The position numbers were made by a program, and so were the translations under genes. The notes under the pieces were generated by a model that searched no databases, was not told where the DNA came from, and saw only the letters and a program-made list of their open reading frames with translations. This document shows, one piece after another, positions 15,224 to 24,344 of a stretch of 64,000 nt of DNA; within the stretch, counting starts at the first letter, position 1; every line of letters begins with the position of its first letter. The stretch comes from Nonomuraea roseoviolacea subsp. carminata. GTDB lineage: Bacteria; Actinomycetota; Actinomycetes; Streptosporangiales; Streptosporangiaceae. The stretch is from the NCBI RefSeq assembly GCF_024172185.1, contig NZ_JAMZEC010000001.1, positions 6,231,001-6,295,000 of the forward strand, in the 5' to 3' direction.

Positions 15224-17393
15224 ACCCGCCACCACGCCCGAGACCGCCCCGGCGCCGACGCCCGCGTCGGCGCCCGTGCTCGACGTCCGCGACCTCGGCG
15301 TCTCCTTCGGCGACGTGCCCGCCGTGCGCGGCGTGTCCTTCGAGGTGCGGCCCGGCGAGGTGCTCGGCGTCGTCGGCGAGTCCGGATCAGGCAAGTCGGT
15401 CACCGCGTCGGCGATCATGGGCCTGTTGCCGTCCTCGGCCCGCGTGTCCGGCTCGGTGCGGCTGCACGGCAGGGAGCTGGTCGGCGCCCGCGACAAGGAG
15501 TTGAACGCGCTGCGCGGCCGGGCCATGTCGATGGTCTTCCAGGACCCGCTGTCCGCCCTCACCCCCGTCTACCGGGTCGGCGACCAGATCGCCGAGGCCG
15601 TGCGGGTCCACCAGCGGGTCACCAAGGAGCAGGCGCTGGTCAAGGCCGTGTCGCTGCTCGACCTGGTCGGCATCCCGCACCCGGCGGAGCGGGCGCTGGC
15701 CTTCCCCCACGAGTTCTCCGGCGGCATGCGGCAGCGCGCGATGATCGCGATGGCCATCGCCAACGACCCCGACCTCGTCATCTGCGACGAGCCGACGACC
15801 GCGCTCGACGTCACCATCCAGGCCCAGGTGCTGGAGGTGCTGAAGAAGGCGCGCGACGAGACGGGCGCCGCCATCATCATGATCACCCACGATCTGGGGG
15901 TGGTCGCCGGGCTCGCCGACCGGGTACTCGTCATGTACGCGGGTAGGCCGGTCGAGGTGGGGACCGTGGACGACGTCTACTACCGGCCCCGCATGCCGTA
16001 CACGGTGGGGCTGCTGCGCTCGATCCCGCGGGTGGACCGGGGCGCTCAACGACGGCTGGAGCCCATCGAGGGCTCGCCGCCCTCGCCCGCGGCGCTGCCG
16101 CCGGGCTGCCCGTTCGCGCCGCGCTGCCCGCTGCACGTCGCCGCCTGCGACGAGGCGGAGCCGCCGCTGTTCGAGACCGGTCCCGGCCATCTGGCCGCCT
16201 GCATCCGGTGGGAGGACGAGGCCGCGTCCGAGGCCGGCGAGGAACCCCGCTCTCCCGAGGAGACGGAGGCCGCCGAGGAGCCGGAGGCCGCCGAGGAGGC
16301 GGAGGAGGCCGGGGAGGCGGAGGAGGCCGGGGAGGCGGAGAAGGCCGCCGTCCCGAGGGGCGAGCCGGTGCTGCGCGTGGAGGGCCTGGTCAAGGACTAT
16401 CCGCTGCTGCGCGGCGCGGTCTTCAAACGCCGCGTCGGCACCGTCCACGCCGTGGCCGGCATCGACTTCACGATCCGCGAGGGCGAGACGCTCGGGCTGG
16501 TCGGCGAGTCGGGCTGCGGCAAGACCACGACGCTGCTGGAGATCCTGGAGCTGGCCAGGCCGCAGCGGGGCCGCGTCGTCGTCTTCGGCCACGACACCGC
16601 CCGGCTCGGCCCCGCCGAGCGCATGGCGATCAGACGTGACATGCAGGTCGTCTTCCAGGACCCGCTGGCCTCGCTCGACCCGCGCATGACCGTCCACGAC
16701 GTCGTGGCCGAGCCGCTGCGCACCCACGGGCTCCGCGACACCGGCCGGCGCGTCGCCGAGCTGCTCACGCTCGTCGGTCTGGAGCCGGCGCACGCCGAGC
16801 GCTACCCGCAGGACTTCTCGGGCGGCCAGCGGCAGCGCGTCGGCATCGCCCGGGCCCTGGCGCTGGAGCCCCGGCTGCTCGTGCTCGACGAGCCGGTCTC
16901 GGCGCTCGACGTGTCCATCCAGGCCGGCGTCATCAACCTGCTCGCGGCGCTGAAGGCCAGGCTCGGCCTGTCGTACCTGTTCGTGGCGCACGACCTGGCC
17001 GTGGTCCGGCACATCGCCGACCGGGTCGCCGTCATGTACCTCGGCAGGATCGCCGAGATCGGCTCCGTGGACGCCATCTACGACGCCCCCGCGCACCCGT
17101 ACACCCAGGCACTGCTGTCCGCCATCCCGCTGCCCGACCCCGCCCGCGAGCGCTCACGCAGGCGGATCCTCCTGGAGGGCGATCTCCCCAGCCCGGCGGA
17201 CCCGCCGTCGGGCTGCCGCTTCCGCACCAGATGCCCGAAGTTCCGCACGGTGCTGACCGAGGACGAGCGCGTCCTGTGCGTCGAGGCCGAGCCCGATGTG
17301 CTGCCGGTCGGCGAGCCCGCCGGCGACCAGGGCGCGGCCTGCCATTACGCGGAGAAGCTCGACGTCGTCCAACCCAGGAGGAACTCCCGATGA
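15219..17393 (+). CDS. Fused double ABC ATPase (DppD-DppF type)
   Basis: 724 residues joining the two ATPases that most PepT-family importers encode separately. Module 1: Walker A GESGSGKS (~53-60), signature FSGGMRQRAMIA, Walker B LVICDEPTTALD, H-loop ITHDLG. Its C-terminal oligopeptide-type extension has the CPFAPRCPL and AACDEAEPP cysteines (probable Fe-S or metal site of this subfamily). A Glu/Ala-rich linker (~343-380) follows. Module 2: GESGCGKTT (~429-437), FSGGQRQRVGIARAL, LLVLDEPVSALD, VAHDLAVV, and a second Cys extension (CRFRTRCPKF). Both sites look competent. GAGG lies 5 bases before ATG 15219. The stop overlaps the ATG of the binding protein. Confidence 0.9.
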   Translation: MTPATTPETAPAPTPASAPVLDVRDLGVSFGDVPAVRGVSFEVRPGEVLGVVGESGSGKSVTASAIMGLLPSSARVSGSVRLHGRELVGARDKELNALRGRAMSMVFQDPLSALTPVYRVGDQIAEAVRVHQRVTKEQALVKAVSLLDLVGIPHPAERALAFPHEFSGGMRQRAMIAMAIANDPDLVICDEPTTALDVTIQAQVLEVLKKARDETGAAIIMITHDLGVVAGLADRVLVMYAGRPVEVGTVDDVYYRPRMPYTVGLLRSIPRVDRGAQRRLEPIEGSPPSPAALPPGCPFAPRCPLHVAACDEAEPPLFETGPGHLAACIRWEDEAASEAGEEPRSPEETEAAEEPEAAEEAEEAGEAEEAGEAEKAAVPRGEPVLRVEGLVKDYPLLRGAVFKRRVGTVHAVAGIDFTIREGETLGLVGESGCGKTTTLLEILELARPQRGRVVVFGHDTARLGPAERMAIRRDMQVVFQDPLASLDPRMTVHDVVAEPLRTHGLRDTGRRVAELLTLVGLEPAHAERYPQDFSGGQRQRVGIARALALEPRLLVLDEPVSALDVSIQAGVINLLAALKARLGLSYLFVAHDLAVVRHIADRVAVMYLGRIAEIGSVDAIYDAPAHPYTQALLSAIPLPDPARERSRRRILLEGDLPSPADPPSGCRFRTRCPKFRTVLTEDERVLCVEAEPDVLPVGEPAGDQGAACHYAEKLDVVQPRRNSR

Positions 17394-19093
17394 AGGCACA
17401 CGCTGCCCGGATCGCGGCCGTCGCCGTGGCCGTCGCCCTTTCCGTCCCCGCGGCGCTCACCGGCTGCGGCGGGGGACAGGGCGCCGGGGGCGGCCCCGGC
17501 GACGAGACCGTACGGTCGCTCAAGGCGTACGACATCAACCCGCAGCCGCGCGAGAAGGTCAAGGACGGCGGCACGTTGCGCTGGGGCGTCGACGAGTTCC
17601 CCGCCCAGTGGAACCGCAACCACGTCGACGGCAACCTCGCCGTCGCCGCCGTGATCAGCAACGCGCTGCTGCCCGCGCCGTTCCTGTCCGACGAGAAGGC
17701 GGTGATCAGGCCCAACCCCGACTTCGTCCTCGACGCGAGGATCACCGCACGGGAGCCGAAGCAGGTCGTCACCTACCGGCTCAACCCCAAGGCCCACTGG
17801 TCCGACGGCAAGCCCATCACGTGGGCCGACTACGAGGCCCAGTGGCAGGCGCTCAACGGCAAGGACCCGCGCTACCGCATCGTCTCGGCCACCGGCTACC
17901 AGGACATCCAGAAGGTCGCCCGGGGCCGCGACGACCACGAGGTGGTGGTGACCTTCGCCCGGCCGTTCGGCGACTGGCAGTCGCTGTTCGGCCCGCTGCT
18001 GCCGGCCTCCGCCAACCGCACGCCCGACGCGTTCAACAACGGCTGGCTGAACAACATCCCCGTGACCGCGGGCCCGTTCCGGCTCAAGGGCTTCGACCAG
18101 ACCGCCAAGACCATCACGCTCGTCCGCGACGAGCGCTGGTGGGGGCAGCGCGCCAAGCTCGACCAGATCGTCTACCGCGCCTCGGAGCAGGACGCCCTGA
18201 TCGGCGCGTTCGGCAACGGCGAGCTGGACGTCGCCGACATCGGCCCGTCCGCGCCCGACTACGCCCGCGCCCGCACCACGCGCGACGCCCAGGTGCGCCA
18301 GGCGGCCGGCCCCGACTTCCGCCACATCACCTTCAACGGCTCCAGCGACCTGCTGCGCGACCAGCGGGTCCGCCAGGCCCTCCAGCTCGGCGTCAACCGG
18401 CAGGCCATCGCCCAGTCCGACCTGCAGGGCCTCGACTGGCCGATCACGCCGCTCGACAACCACTTCTTCATGAACACCCAGGAGGGCTACCAGGACAACG
18501 CCGGCCCGCTGGGCGCCTACGACCCGGCGCGCGCCAAGCAGCTCCTCGACCAGGCCGGCTGGAAGGTCGCCGGCGCGGTCCGGCAGAAGGACGGCAGGCC
18601 GCTGGCGCTGCGCTTCGTCGTGCCCTCGGGCGTGCAGGTCAGCAAGTCGGAGGCGGAGCTGGTGCAGAGCATGCTGAGCCAGATCGGGGTGCAGGTCTCC
18701 ATCCAGGCCGTGCCGAGCGACGACTTCTTCACCAAGTACGTCATCCCCGGCAACTTCGACCTGACGGCGTTCGCCTACATCGGCACCCCGTTCCCGGTGT
18801 CGAGCAGCTACGGCATCTACGCGAACGCGCCGGACGGCAAGACGTGGAACGCCAACTTCGGCCGCACCGGGTCGCAGGCCATCGACGACGCCATGAACAA
18901 GGCGAGCCAGAGCCTCGACCCGGCCAAGGCCCGGGCCGCCACCAACGAGGCCGACCGGCTGATCTGGCAGGAGGTCAACGTGCTGCCGCTCTACCAGCGC
19001 CCGCAGAACGTCGCCGTGCGGTCGTCCCTGGCCAACGTCGGCGCCCGCGGCTTCTACGACCTGCGCTACGAGAACATCGGCTTCACCCCCTGA
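17390..19093 (+). CDS. Solute-binding lipoprotein, SBP family 5 (peptide/nickel type)
   Basis: 567 residues: type II signal peptide with lipobox LTGC (Cys about residue 26), so the protein is anchored in the outer leaflet of the membrane and feeds the importer. The SBP_bac_5 fold follows, with GGTLRWGVDEFPAQWN near the start, the DGKPITWADYEAQW motif that opens the family signature, and VRQALQLGVNRQAIAQ in the middle. ATG 17390 overlaps the stop of the ATPase (ATGA) and has AGGAGG 8 bases upstream. The order permease-permease-ATPase-binding protein, all with overlaps or short gaps, indicates a single mRNA. Confidence 0.9.
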   Translation: MKAHAARIAAVAVAVALSVPAALTGCGGGQGAGGGPGDETVRSLKAYDINPQPREKVKDGGTLRWGVDEFPAQWNRNHVDGNLAVAAVISNALLPAPFLSDEKAVIRPNPDFVLDARITAREPKQVVTYRLNPKAHWSDGKPITWADYEAQWQALNGKDPRYRIVSATGYQDIQKVARGRDDHEVVVTFARPFGDWQSLFGPLLPASANRTPDAFNNGWLNNIPVTAGPFRLKGFDQTAKTITLVRDERWWGQRAKLDQIVYRASEQDALIGAFGNGELDVADIGPSAPDYARARTTRDAQVRQAAGPDFRHITFNGSSDLLRDQRVRQALQLGVNRQAIAQSDLQGLDWPITPLDNHFFMNTQEGYQDNAGPLGAYDPARAKQLLDQAGWKVAGAVRQKDGRPLALRFVVPSGVQVSKSEAELVQSMLSQIGVQVSIQAVPSDDFFTKYVIPGNFDLTAFAYIGTPFPVSSSYGIYANAPDGKTWNANFGRTGSQAIDDAMNKASQSLDPAKARAATNEADRLIWQEVNVLPLYQRPQNVAVRSSLANVGARGFYDLRYENIGFTP

Positions 19094-19148
19094 CCCGGTG
19101 GTCGGCGCAGGTCGCGGGACTGTCGGCGGCATCCGGTAGAACGGGGCC

Positions 19149-20276
19149 GTGACGACTTCCCTCGCCTGGTCCCAGATCCTCGCCTGGCGGCTGCGCCGGC
19201 AGTTCGTGAGCAGCCCGGACGGCGCCGACGCCGTGGCGGTCGCCCGGCGGCTGTGCGGTGTGCAGGCGCAGGTCGCCTCGTCGGCGCGCCTGGCCGTGGC
19301 CGTCAGGAGCGCCCGCCCCGACCCGGGCGGGCCGGACCGCGCGCTGTGGGAGGCCCGCACGCTGGCCAAGACCTGGGTCATGCGCGGCACCCTGCATCTG
19401 GTGCCCTCCGACATGCTGCCCGACCTCTGCGCGGCGCTCGGCACGCTGCGCTTCTGGGAGAAGGCGTCGTGGCAGCGCGGGCACGGCGTCACCGCGGCCG
19501 AGATGGAGGCCGTCATCGACGCCGTGCCGCGGGCCCTGGGCGAGCACCCGATGACCCGCGAGGAGCTGGTCGGCGCCGTGGTCGAGGTGACCGGCGACGA
19601 CCACCTGCGCCAGGCGCTCACCTCCGGGTGGGGCGCGCTGCTCAAACCGCTCAGCCGCCTCGGCGAGCTGTGCTACGGGCCGCCGCGTGAGGGCCGGGTC
19701 ACCTTCACCGTCCCGCACCGCTGGCTGCCGGGCTGGCCCGCCGCGCTGCCGCCGCAGGAGGAGGCGGGGGTGCGGGTGGCGCGGGCGTTCCTCGGGGCGC
19801 ACGGGCCGGCGACGCCGGAGATGTTCGACAAGTGGCTGTTCGGCGGGGTGGCGCGCAAGGCGGTGCTCAAGGCGTGGTTCCGCGACCTCGCGCCGGAGCT
19901 GACCGAGGTGGAGACCGACGACGGCCGCACCCTGCTGGCGCTCACCGAGCACCTCGACGAGCTGGCCGCGACCCGGCCGTCGGAGGAGGTCTTCCTGCTG
20001 CCGGGCTTCGACCCGTACATCCTGGGCGCGCCCCGCGACCTGGAGCCGCTCATCCCGGCCGGCGCCAAGGCCAAGGTCAGCCGCCAGGCGGGCTGGATCT
20101 CGCCGGTCGTCCTGCGCGGCGGGCGGGTGGCGGGCGTCTGGCGGCCCGAGGGCGGCCGGGCCGCGGTGGAGCTGTTCGAGCCGGTGCCGGAGATGGCCCT
20201 GAAGGAGGCCGTGGCCCGGGTGGAGTCGCTCCTGATCTCCGTCCCTGCTGACACCACCGACGAGGCGAACGCCTGA
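19149..20276 (+). CDS. AlkZ-like DNA glycosylase / winged-helix HTH_42 protein
   Basis: 375 residues of the HTH_42 (YcaQ/AlkZ) family, a string of winged-helix domains that excises bulky or crosslinked bases. The catalytic QxQ motif of the AlkZ branch is visible as GVQAQVASSA (Gln39 and Gln41). Further family marks are WVMRGTLHLVP and the GKW-like FLLPGFDPYILG. AlkZ itself protects an antibiotic producer from its own DNA-crosslinking metabolite; most homologues are unassigned and act on other lesions. The GTG start has no Shine-Dalgarno; TAGAAC (19137-19142) ends 6 bases before it, suggesting a leaderless mRNA. No biosynthetic gene cluster is seen beside it. Confidence 0.75.
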   Translation: MTTSLAWSQILAWRLRRQFVSSPDGADAVAVARRLCGVQAQVASSARLAVAVRSARPDPGGPDRALWEARTLAKTWVMRGTLHLVPSDMLPDLCAALGTLRFWEKASWQRGHGVTAAEMEAVIDAVPRALGEHPMTREELVGAVVEVTGDDHLRQALTSGWGALLKPLSRLGELCYGPPREGRVTFTVPHRWLPGWPAALPPQEEAGVRVARAFLGAHGPATPEMFDKWLFGGVARKAVLKAWFRDLAPELTEVETDDGRTLLALTEHLDELAATRPSEEVFLLPGFDPYILGAPRDLEPLIPAGAKAKVSRQAGWISPVVLRGGRVAGVWRPEGGRAAVELFEPVPEMALKEAVARVESLLISVPADTTDEANA

Positions 20277-20301
20277 ACGGGCGGTCTGCCACACTTGCGG
20301 G

Positions 20302-21132
20302 ATGCAGCGTGCATTCACCCAGGTCGATGTGTTCACGTCCGTTCCGTACCACGGCAACCCGCTCGCCGTCGTCCTCGACGGCAAGGGGCTGACCACCGAG
20401 GAGATGCAGCGGTTCGCCCACTGGACGAACCTGTCGGAGACCACGTTCGTCCTGCCCCCGACGGACCCGGCCGCCGACTACCGGGTGCGGATCTTCACCA
20501 CGGACTCCGAGCTGCCCTTCGCTGGCCACCCCACGCTCGGCACCTGCCACGCCTGGCTCGCCGCAGGCGGCAAGCCCCAGCGGCCCGGCATGATCGTGCA
20601 GGAGTGCGGGGCCGGGCTGGTGAAGGTGCGGGAGACCGAGGACGGGCTGGCGTTCGCCGCGCCGCCGCTCGTCAGGTCGGGGCCCGTGGAGGAGGCGTTC
20701 GCCGAGCACGTGGCCGGCCTGCTGCGCCTCGACCGGAGCGAGATCGTCGACATCGAGTGGGCCGACAACGGGCCCGGCTGGGTGGCGGTGCTGCTGCGTG
20801 ACGCCGACGCGGTGCTCGCGGTGGAGCCGGCCGTCGTCGACTGCTTCATCGGCGTGGTGGGGCCGTACCCGGAGGGGGCGCCGCACGCGTTCGAGGTGCG
20901 GGCGCTCTGCCCGTTCAGCGGCGGCACCGTGGAGGACCCGGTGACCGGCAGCCTCAACGCCTCGGTGGCCCAGTGGCTGCTGCGCACCGGACGGGCGAGG
21001 GCGCCGTACGTGGCCGCCCAGGGCACGCGGCTCGGCCGCGCCGGGCGCATCCACGTCTCGACCGACGACGAGGGCACGATCTGGGTGGGCGGCTCGACCG
21101 TCCCCTGCGTCTCCGGGCACGTCGAGCTCTGA
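20302..21132 (+). CDS. PhzF-family isomerase-like protein
   Basis: 276 residues with the two-lobed diaminopimelate-epimerase-like fold of PhzF. The catalytic acid of PhzF corresponds to Glu46 in TNLSETTFVL; the other family signatures are YHGNPLAVVLD near the N-terminus, ELPFAGHPTLGTCHAW, and DPVTGSLNASVAQWL in the second lobe. PhzF itself isomerises 2,3-dihydro-3-hydroxyanthranilate in phenazine synthesis, but this gene is solitary, with no other phz genes in the window, so the substrate is unknown. ATG 20302 lacks a ribosome site and follows CACACT (20290-20295) by 6 bases, again suiting a leaderless start. It lies 25 bases after the glycosylase gene. Confidence 0.82.
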   Translation: MQRAFTQVDVFTSVPYHGNPLAVVLDGKGLTTEEMQRFAHWTNLSETTFVLPPTDPAADYRVRIFTTDSELPFAGHPTLGTCHAWLAAGGKPQRPGMIVQECGAGLVKVRETEDGLAFAAPPLVRSGPVEEAFAEHVAGLLRLDRSEIVDIEWADNGPGWVAVLLRDADAVLAVEPAVVDCFIGVVGPYPEGAPHAFEVRALCPFSGGTVEDPVTGSLNASVAQWLLRTGRARAPYVAAQGTRLGRAGRIHVSTDDEGTIWVGGSTVPCVSGHVEL

Positions 21133-21149
21133 GCCCGCGGGCGCCCGGC

Positions 21150-22172
21150 TCAGGCGCGGCGGTGGGTGGTGAACCTGACCCGGTCGCCCGGCCTGAGCTG
21201 GGCGGCCACCGGCAGGTCGGCCGCCACCAGCACCGCGATGACCGGGTATCCGCCGGTCGGCGGGTGGTCGGCGAGGAACACGATCGGCTGCCCGCTCGGC
21301 GGCACCTGCAGCGCCCCGGCGACCATGCCCTCGCTGGGCAGCTCGCCCTCCCGCGCCCGCGCCAGCTCCCGGCCGCCGAGCCGTACCCCGACGCGGTTGC
21401 TGTCCTGGCTCACCGTGTACGGCTCCGCGCACAGCTCGGCCAGCGCCCCGGGTGCGAACCAGTCGTCGCGCGGCCCCGGCAGCACCCGCAGCACGGCGGG
21501 CCGCGGCCCGCGCGGCGGCGCGACGTCCGCGACGATCGGCTCCAGGCCCGTCACCGGCCCCACAGGCAGCACCGTGCCCGCGCGCAGCGGCTCGGGGCCC
21601 AGGCCCGACAGCGAGTCGGTCGAGCGGCTGCCGAGCACCGGCTCCACCGCCACCCCGCCGCGCACCGCCAGGTAGCTGCGCAGCCCCCACGCGGGCGTCC
21701 CGAACCGCAGCTCGGTCCCCGCCGGCACCCAGAACGGCACCCCGGCACCGGCCGCCGGCGCCCGCCATCCGGCCCCACCCGGCGCGGCGGCCGAGGAAGC
21801 GCCCTCGCCGGGCGCGGCCGTCCCCGGAGGCCCTTCGCCGGGCACGGCCGTTCCCGAGGTGCCCGCGGCGGCCGTGGCCTTCGCGTCCAGGGGCACGGCC
21901 GAGAGCGGGCAGCCCGCGCCCGTGACGGCCACCCAGGCGCCCGCGTGGAAGGCCAGGCGCGCCCCGCCGAACGTCAGCTCGATCCCCGCCAGCCCCTCCG
22001 GGTTGCCGACGAGGCGGTTGGCCAGCCGCAGGGCGTCGGCGTCGGCCGCGCCGGAGCAGGGCACGCCCAGATGGGCCAGGCCCGGCCGTCCCAGGTCCTG
22101 CACGGTGGCGTACGGGCCGGGCGCCAGCACCTCGACGACGCGCGCCGCCCCGCGCGCGAGCACCCCGCTCAT
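21150..22172 (-). CDS. pxpC: 5-oxoprolinase subunit C (biotin-dependent carboxyltransferase family)
   Basis: 340 residues, KipA/AHS2 fold. With PxpA and PxpB it cleaves 5-oxoproline (pyroglutamate) to glutamate using ATP. Family marks: VLAPGPYATVQDLGRPGLAHLGVP at the N-terminus, SGAADADALRLANRLVGN, and near the C-terminus QDSNRVGVRLGG and SEGMVAGALQVPPSGQPIVFLADHPPTGGYP. An Ala/Gly/Pro-rich insertion (~residues 100-145) with PGEG repeats is unusual for the family and should be a flexible loop. The ATG at 22172 overlaps the stop of pxpB (ATGA), so it is the last gene of the pxpABC operon. Confidence 0.9.
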   Translation of the reverse strand: MSGVLARGAARVVEVLAPGPYATVQDLGRPGLAHLGVPCSGAADADALRLANRLVGNPEGLAGIELTFGGARLAFHAGAWVAVTGAGCPLSAVPLDAKATAAAGTSGTAVPGEGPPGTAAPGEGASSAAAPGGAGWRAPAAGAGVPFWVPAGTELRFGTPAWGLRSYLAVRGGVAVEPVLGSRSTDSLSGLGPEPLRAGTVLPVGPVTGLEPIVADVAPPRGPRPAVLRVLPGPRDDWFAPGALAELCAEPYTVSQDSNRVGVRLGGRELARAREGELPSEGMVAGALQVPPSGQPIVFLADHPPTGGYPVIAVLVAADLPVAAQLRPGDRVRFTTHRRA

Positions 22173-22789
22173 GCGCGCTCGAACCTCACCCGGGTGCCCG
22201 GCCGGAACGGCGAGGGCGGGTCGGCCGTGACGTCCCACACCCGCAGCGACGTGCGGCCCAGCAGCCGCCACCCGCCGGGCGAGGCGCTCGGATAGACGGC
22301 GGAGTACGGCCCGGCGACCGCCACCGAACCCGCGGGCACGGACGTGCGCGGCGTGCCGAGCCGGGGCACGCGCAGAGCCGGGTCCAGACCGGTGAGATAG
22401 GCGAACCCCGGCGCGAACCCGAGCCACCCCACCACCAGCTCGCGCCCGGTGTGCCGGGCGACCACCTCGTCGGGGGAGAGGCCGGCCAGCTCCGCCACCG
22501 CGCCGAGGTCCTCCCCGTCGTAGACGACGGGGATCCGCACGAGATCCGGCTCACCGGACCCCGCGGCGCCGGCGGTCGCGCTCTCCGCCTCGGCCGCCAG
22601 CCGTTCCAGGGTGGCGCGCAGCCGCGCCCGGTCCGCGCCCGGAGCGACCACCAGGACCGTCTCCGGCCCCGGCACGATCTCCACCACCCCGCGCGGCCGG
22701 TCGTCCCGCAGCAGGGCGTCCAGGCGGTGCGACACCTCCAGGGTCCCGGTCTCCACGATCAGCCCGTGCTCCCCGGCCGAGCGGATCAC
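22169..22789 (-). CDS. pxpB: 5-oxoprolinase subunit B (KipI/AHS1 family)
   Basis: 206 residues. The conserved C-terminal part is clear: LSPDEVVARHTGRELVVGWLGFAPGFAYLTGLDPALRVPRLGTPR, then VPAGSVAVAGPYSAVYPSASPGGWRLLGRT. PxpB pairs with PxpC and transfers the phosphorylated substrate between active sites in the current model. The start is GTG 22789, which overlaps the TGA of pxpA (GTGA). The open frame extends further upstream, but that part is only the antisense-like third frame of pxpA. Middle gene of the operon. Confidence 0.9.
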   Translation of the reverse strand: MIRSAGEHGLIVETGTLEVSHRLDALLRDDRPRGVVEIVPGPETVLVVAPGADRARLRATLERLAAEAESATAGAAGSGEPDLVRIPVVYDGEDLGAVAELAGLSPDEVVARHTGRELVVGWLGFAPGFAYLTGLDPALRVPRLGTPRTSVPAGSVAVAGPYSAVYPSASPGGWRLLGRTSLRVWDVTADPPSPFRPGTRVRFERA

Positions 22790-23541
22790 GCGAACGCCTG
22801 GAGCACGACCCCGGCCTCCAGCAGCCCGTCGCGCACCGCCCGCGCCAGCCGCACCGCGTCGGGCGTGTCGCCGTGGACGCAGATCGAGCGGGCCCGCACC
22901 TCCACCGTGCCGCCGTCCACGGCCGTCACCGCGCCGTCCACGGCCATGCGCACCGCCCGCGCCGAGACCGCCTCCACGTCGTGGAGGACCGCGCCGGGCT
23001 CGCGGCGCGGCACGAGCGCGCCCGCCGGCGTGTACGCCCGGTCGGCGAACGCCTCCGTCACCGTGGAGATGCCCTCGGCGGCGGCCGCCGCGTGGACCGC
23101 CGAGCCGGGCAGCGTGAGGATCGGCAGCGACGGGTCGTAGTCGGCCACGGCGTCCACGACCGCCGCGGCCTGCTCCGCGTCGCGGCAGATCCGATTGTAG
23201 AGCGCGCCGTGGGGTTTGACGTAGGAGACCCGGCCGCCCATGGCCCGCGCGACGCCGTCGACGGCCGCGAGCTGGTAGAGCACCTCGGCGCACAGCTCCT
23301 CGGGCTCGACGTCCATCTCCCTGCGCCCGAAGTGCGCGAGGTCGCGGTAGGACACCTGGGCCCCGATCGAGACGCCGCGGTCGACGGCCGCGGCGCAGGT
23401 GCGCCTGATCGTCACCGGGTCGCCGGCGTGGAAGCCGCAGGCCACGTTCGCGCTCGTGACGACGTCGAGCAGCGCGAGGTCGTCGCCGAGCGTCCAGATC
23501 CCGAAGCCTTCGCCCAGGTCGGCGTTGAGGTCGATCACCAT
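22786..23541 (-). CDS. pxpA: 5-oxoprolinase subunit A (LamB/YcsF family)
   Basis: 251 residues, full length for the family. The N-terminal signature MVIDLNADLGEGFG and the downstream motifs SANVACGFHAGDP, GAQVSYRDL..FGRR, YVKPHGALYN and SICVHGDTP are all intact; these line the TIM-barrel active site. It is the phosphorylating/ring-opening part of ATP-dependent 5-oxoprolinase. ATG 23541 has no ribosome site, but CATGAT ends 6 bases upstream, so the operon mRNA may be leaderless. First gene of pxpABC; the thioesterase gene upstream ends 21 bases before it and may be co-transcribed. Confidence 0.93.
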   Translation of the reverse strand: MVIDLNADLGEGFGIWTLGDDLALLDVVTSANVACGFHAGDPVTIRRTCAAAVDRGVSIGAQVSYRDLAHFGRREMDVEPEELCAEVLYQLAAVDGVARAMGGRVSYVKPHGALYNRICRDAEQAAAVVDAVADYDPSLPILTLPGSAVHAAAAAEGISTVTEAFADRAYTPAGALVPRREPGAVLHDVEAVSARAVRMAVDGAVTAVDGGTVEVRARSICVHGDTPDAVRLARAVRDGLLEAGVVLQAFA

Positions 23542-23562
23542 GGACCCATCATGGCGTCATCG

Positions 23563-24333
23563 CTACCGCGGCGCGACGAAGAGGGTCTGAGTCGCCGTGC
23601 CGACCTCGCCGGACTCGTCGTACAGGGTCGAGCGGGTCAGGCCGCGGCCGGACGGCCCGACGACGGTGGCGGCGTCCATGCAGATCCACTCGCCGGCCGG
23701 CGCCCGGAACAGGGAGATCGTCAGGTCCACGTTGACGAACAGGTGGGTGGCGAAGTCCACGGCCGGGCTGACGCCGTTGCCGCTGTCGGCGAGGACGGCC
23801 AGCCGTTCCAGGGGCGTGGTCTCCTCGCCCTCGACCAGCGGCACCGTCAGCCGTCCCCACACCGTGGCCGGTCCGACCTCCAGAGGCCGGCCGGCGACGA
23901 AGCGCCAGTCCATGGCGCGCCCGTACCCGAAGCCGCTGCCCAGCCACGAGTCACGCTGACCGGGGGAGGGGGGCGGCACGGGCGCGGGCGGGCCCGGCAC
24001 CGGGGTGGCGGGCGTGGCGGACTCCCGGATCCGCCAGGCGGTGGCCCGGCAGTGCTCCCGCCCGCCCGACGACACGCTCGCCGACAGGCACTGCACGCGC
24101 TTGCCGTCGCGCCGCACGTCCGTGCGCACCTCCAGCTCGCCCATCGGCACGGGGCCGTAGACGTCCACGACCAGGCGCGACAGCTCCAGTCCCGGACGCG
24201 GGGCGGTGGCGGCCAGCTCGTGCGCGATCAGCGCGGTGACGGGGCCCATGTGCTGCGCGCCGGGATCCCACGGGCCCTGGGTGAACTCGGTCGCCAGATA
24301 CCGGCCCGCGCCCAGGGCCTCGTACATCGCCAT
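23563..24333 (-). CDS. Acyl-CoA thioesterase-like double-hotdog protein
   Basis: 256 residues with two hotdog halves (about 1-115 and 135-256) of the thioesterase family seen widely in mycobacteria and streptomycetes. Visible features: GPWDPGAQHMGPVTALIAHELA in half one, where the helix carries the His/Gly pattern, and the second-half strands VDFATHLFVNVDLTISLFRAPAGEWICMDAATVVGPSGRGLTRSTLYDE. It probably hydrolyses a short or medium acyl-CoA; the substrate is not known. ATG 24333 is preceded by GAATTT and six bases, with no Shine-Dalgarno. It starts only 11 bases from the stop of the unknown upstream gene. Confidence 0.75.
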   Translation of the reverse strand: MAMYEALGAGRYLATEFTQGPWDPGAQHMGPVTALIAHELAATAPRPGLELSRLVVDVYGPVPMGELEVRTDVRRDGKRVQCLSASVSSGGREHCRATAWRIRESATPATPVPGPPAPVPPPSPGQRDSWLGSGFGYGRAMDWRFVAGRPLEVGPATVWGRLTVPLVEGEETTPLERLAVLADSGNGVSPAVDFATHLFVNVDLTISLFRAPAGEWICMDAATVVGPSGRGLTRSTLYDESGEVGTATQTLFVAPR

Positions 24334-24344
24334 AGAACGAAATT

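Noticed and set aside
20077..21768. Minus-strand frame opposite the PhzF and AlkZ-like genes
   Set aside because: Ala/Arg/Gly-rich shadow; the plus-strand genes have clear family motifs and the frame continues out of phase into pxpC.
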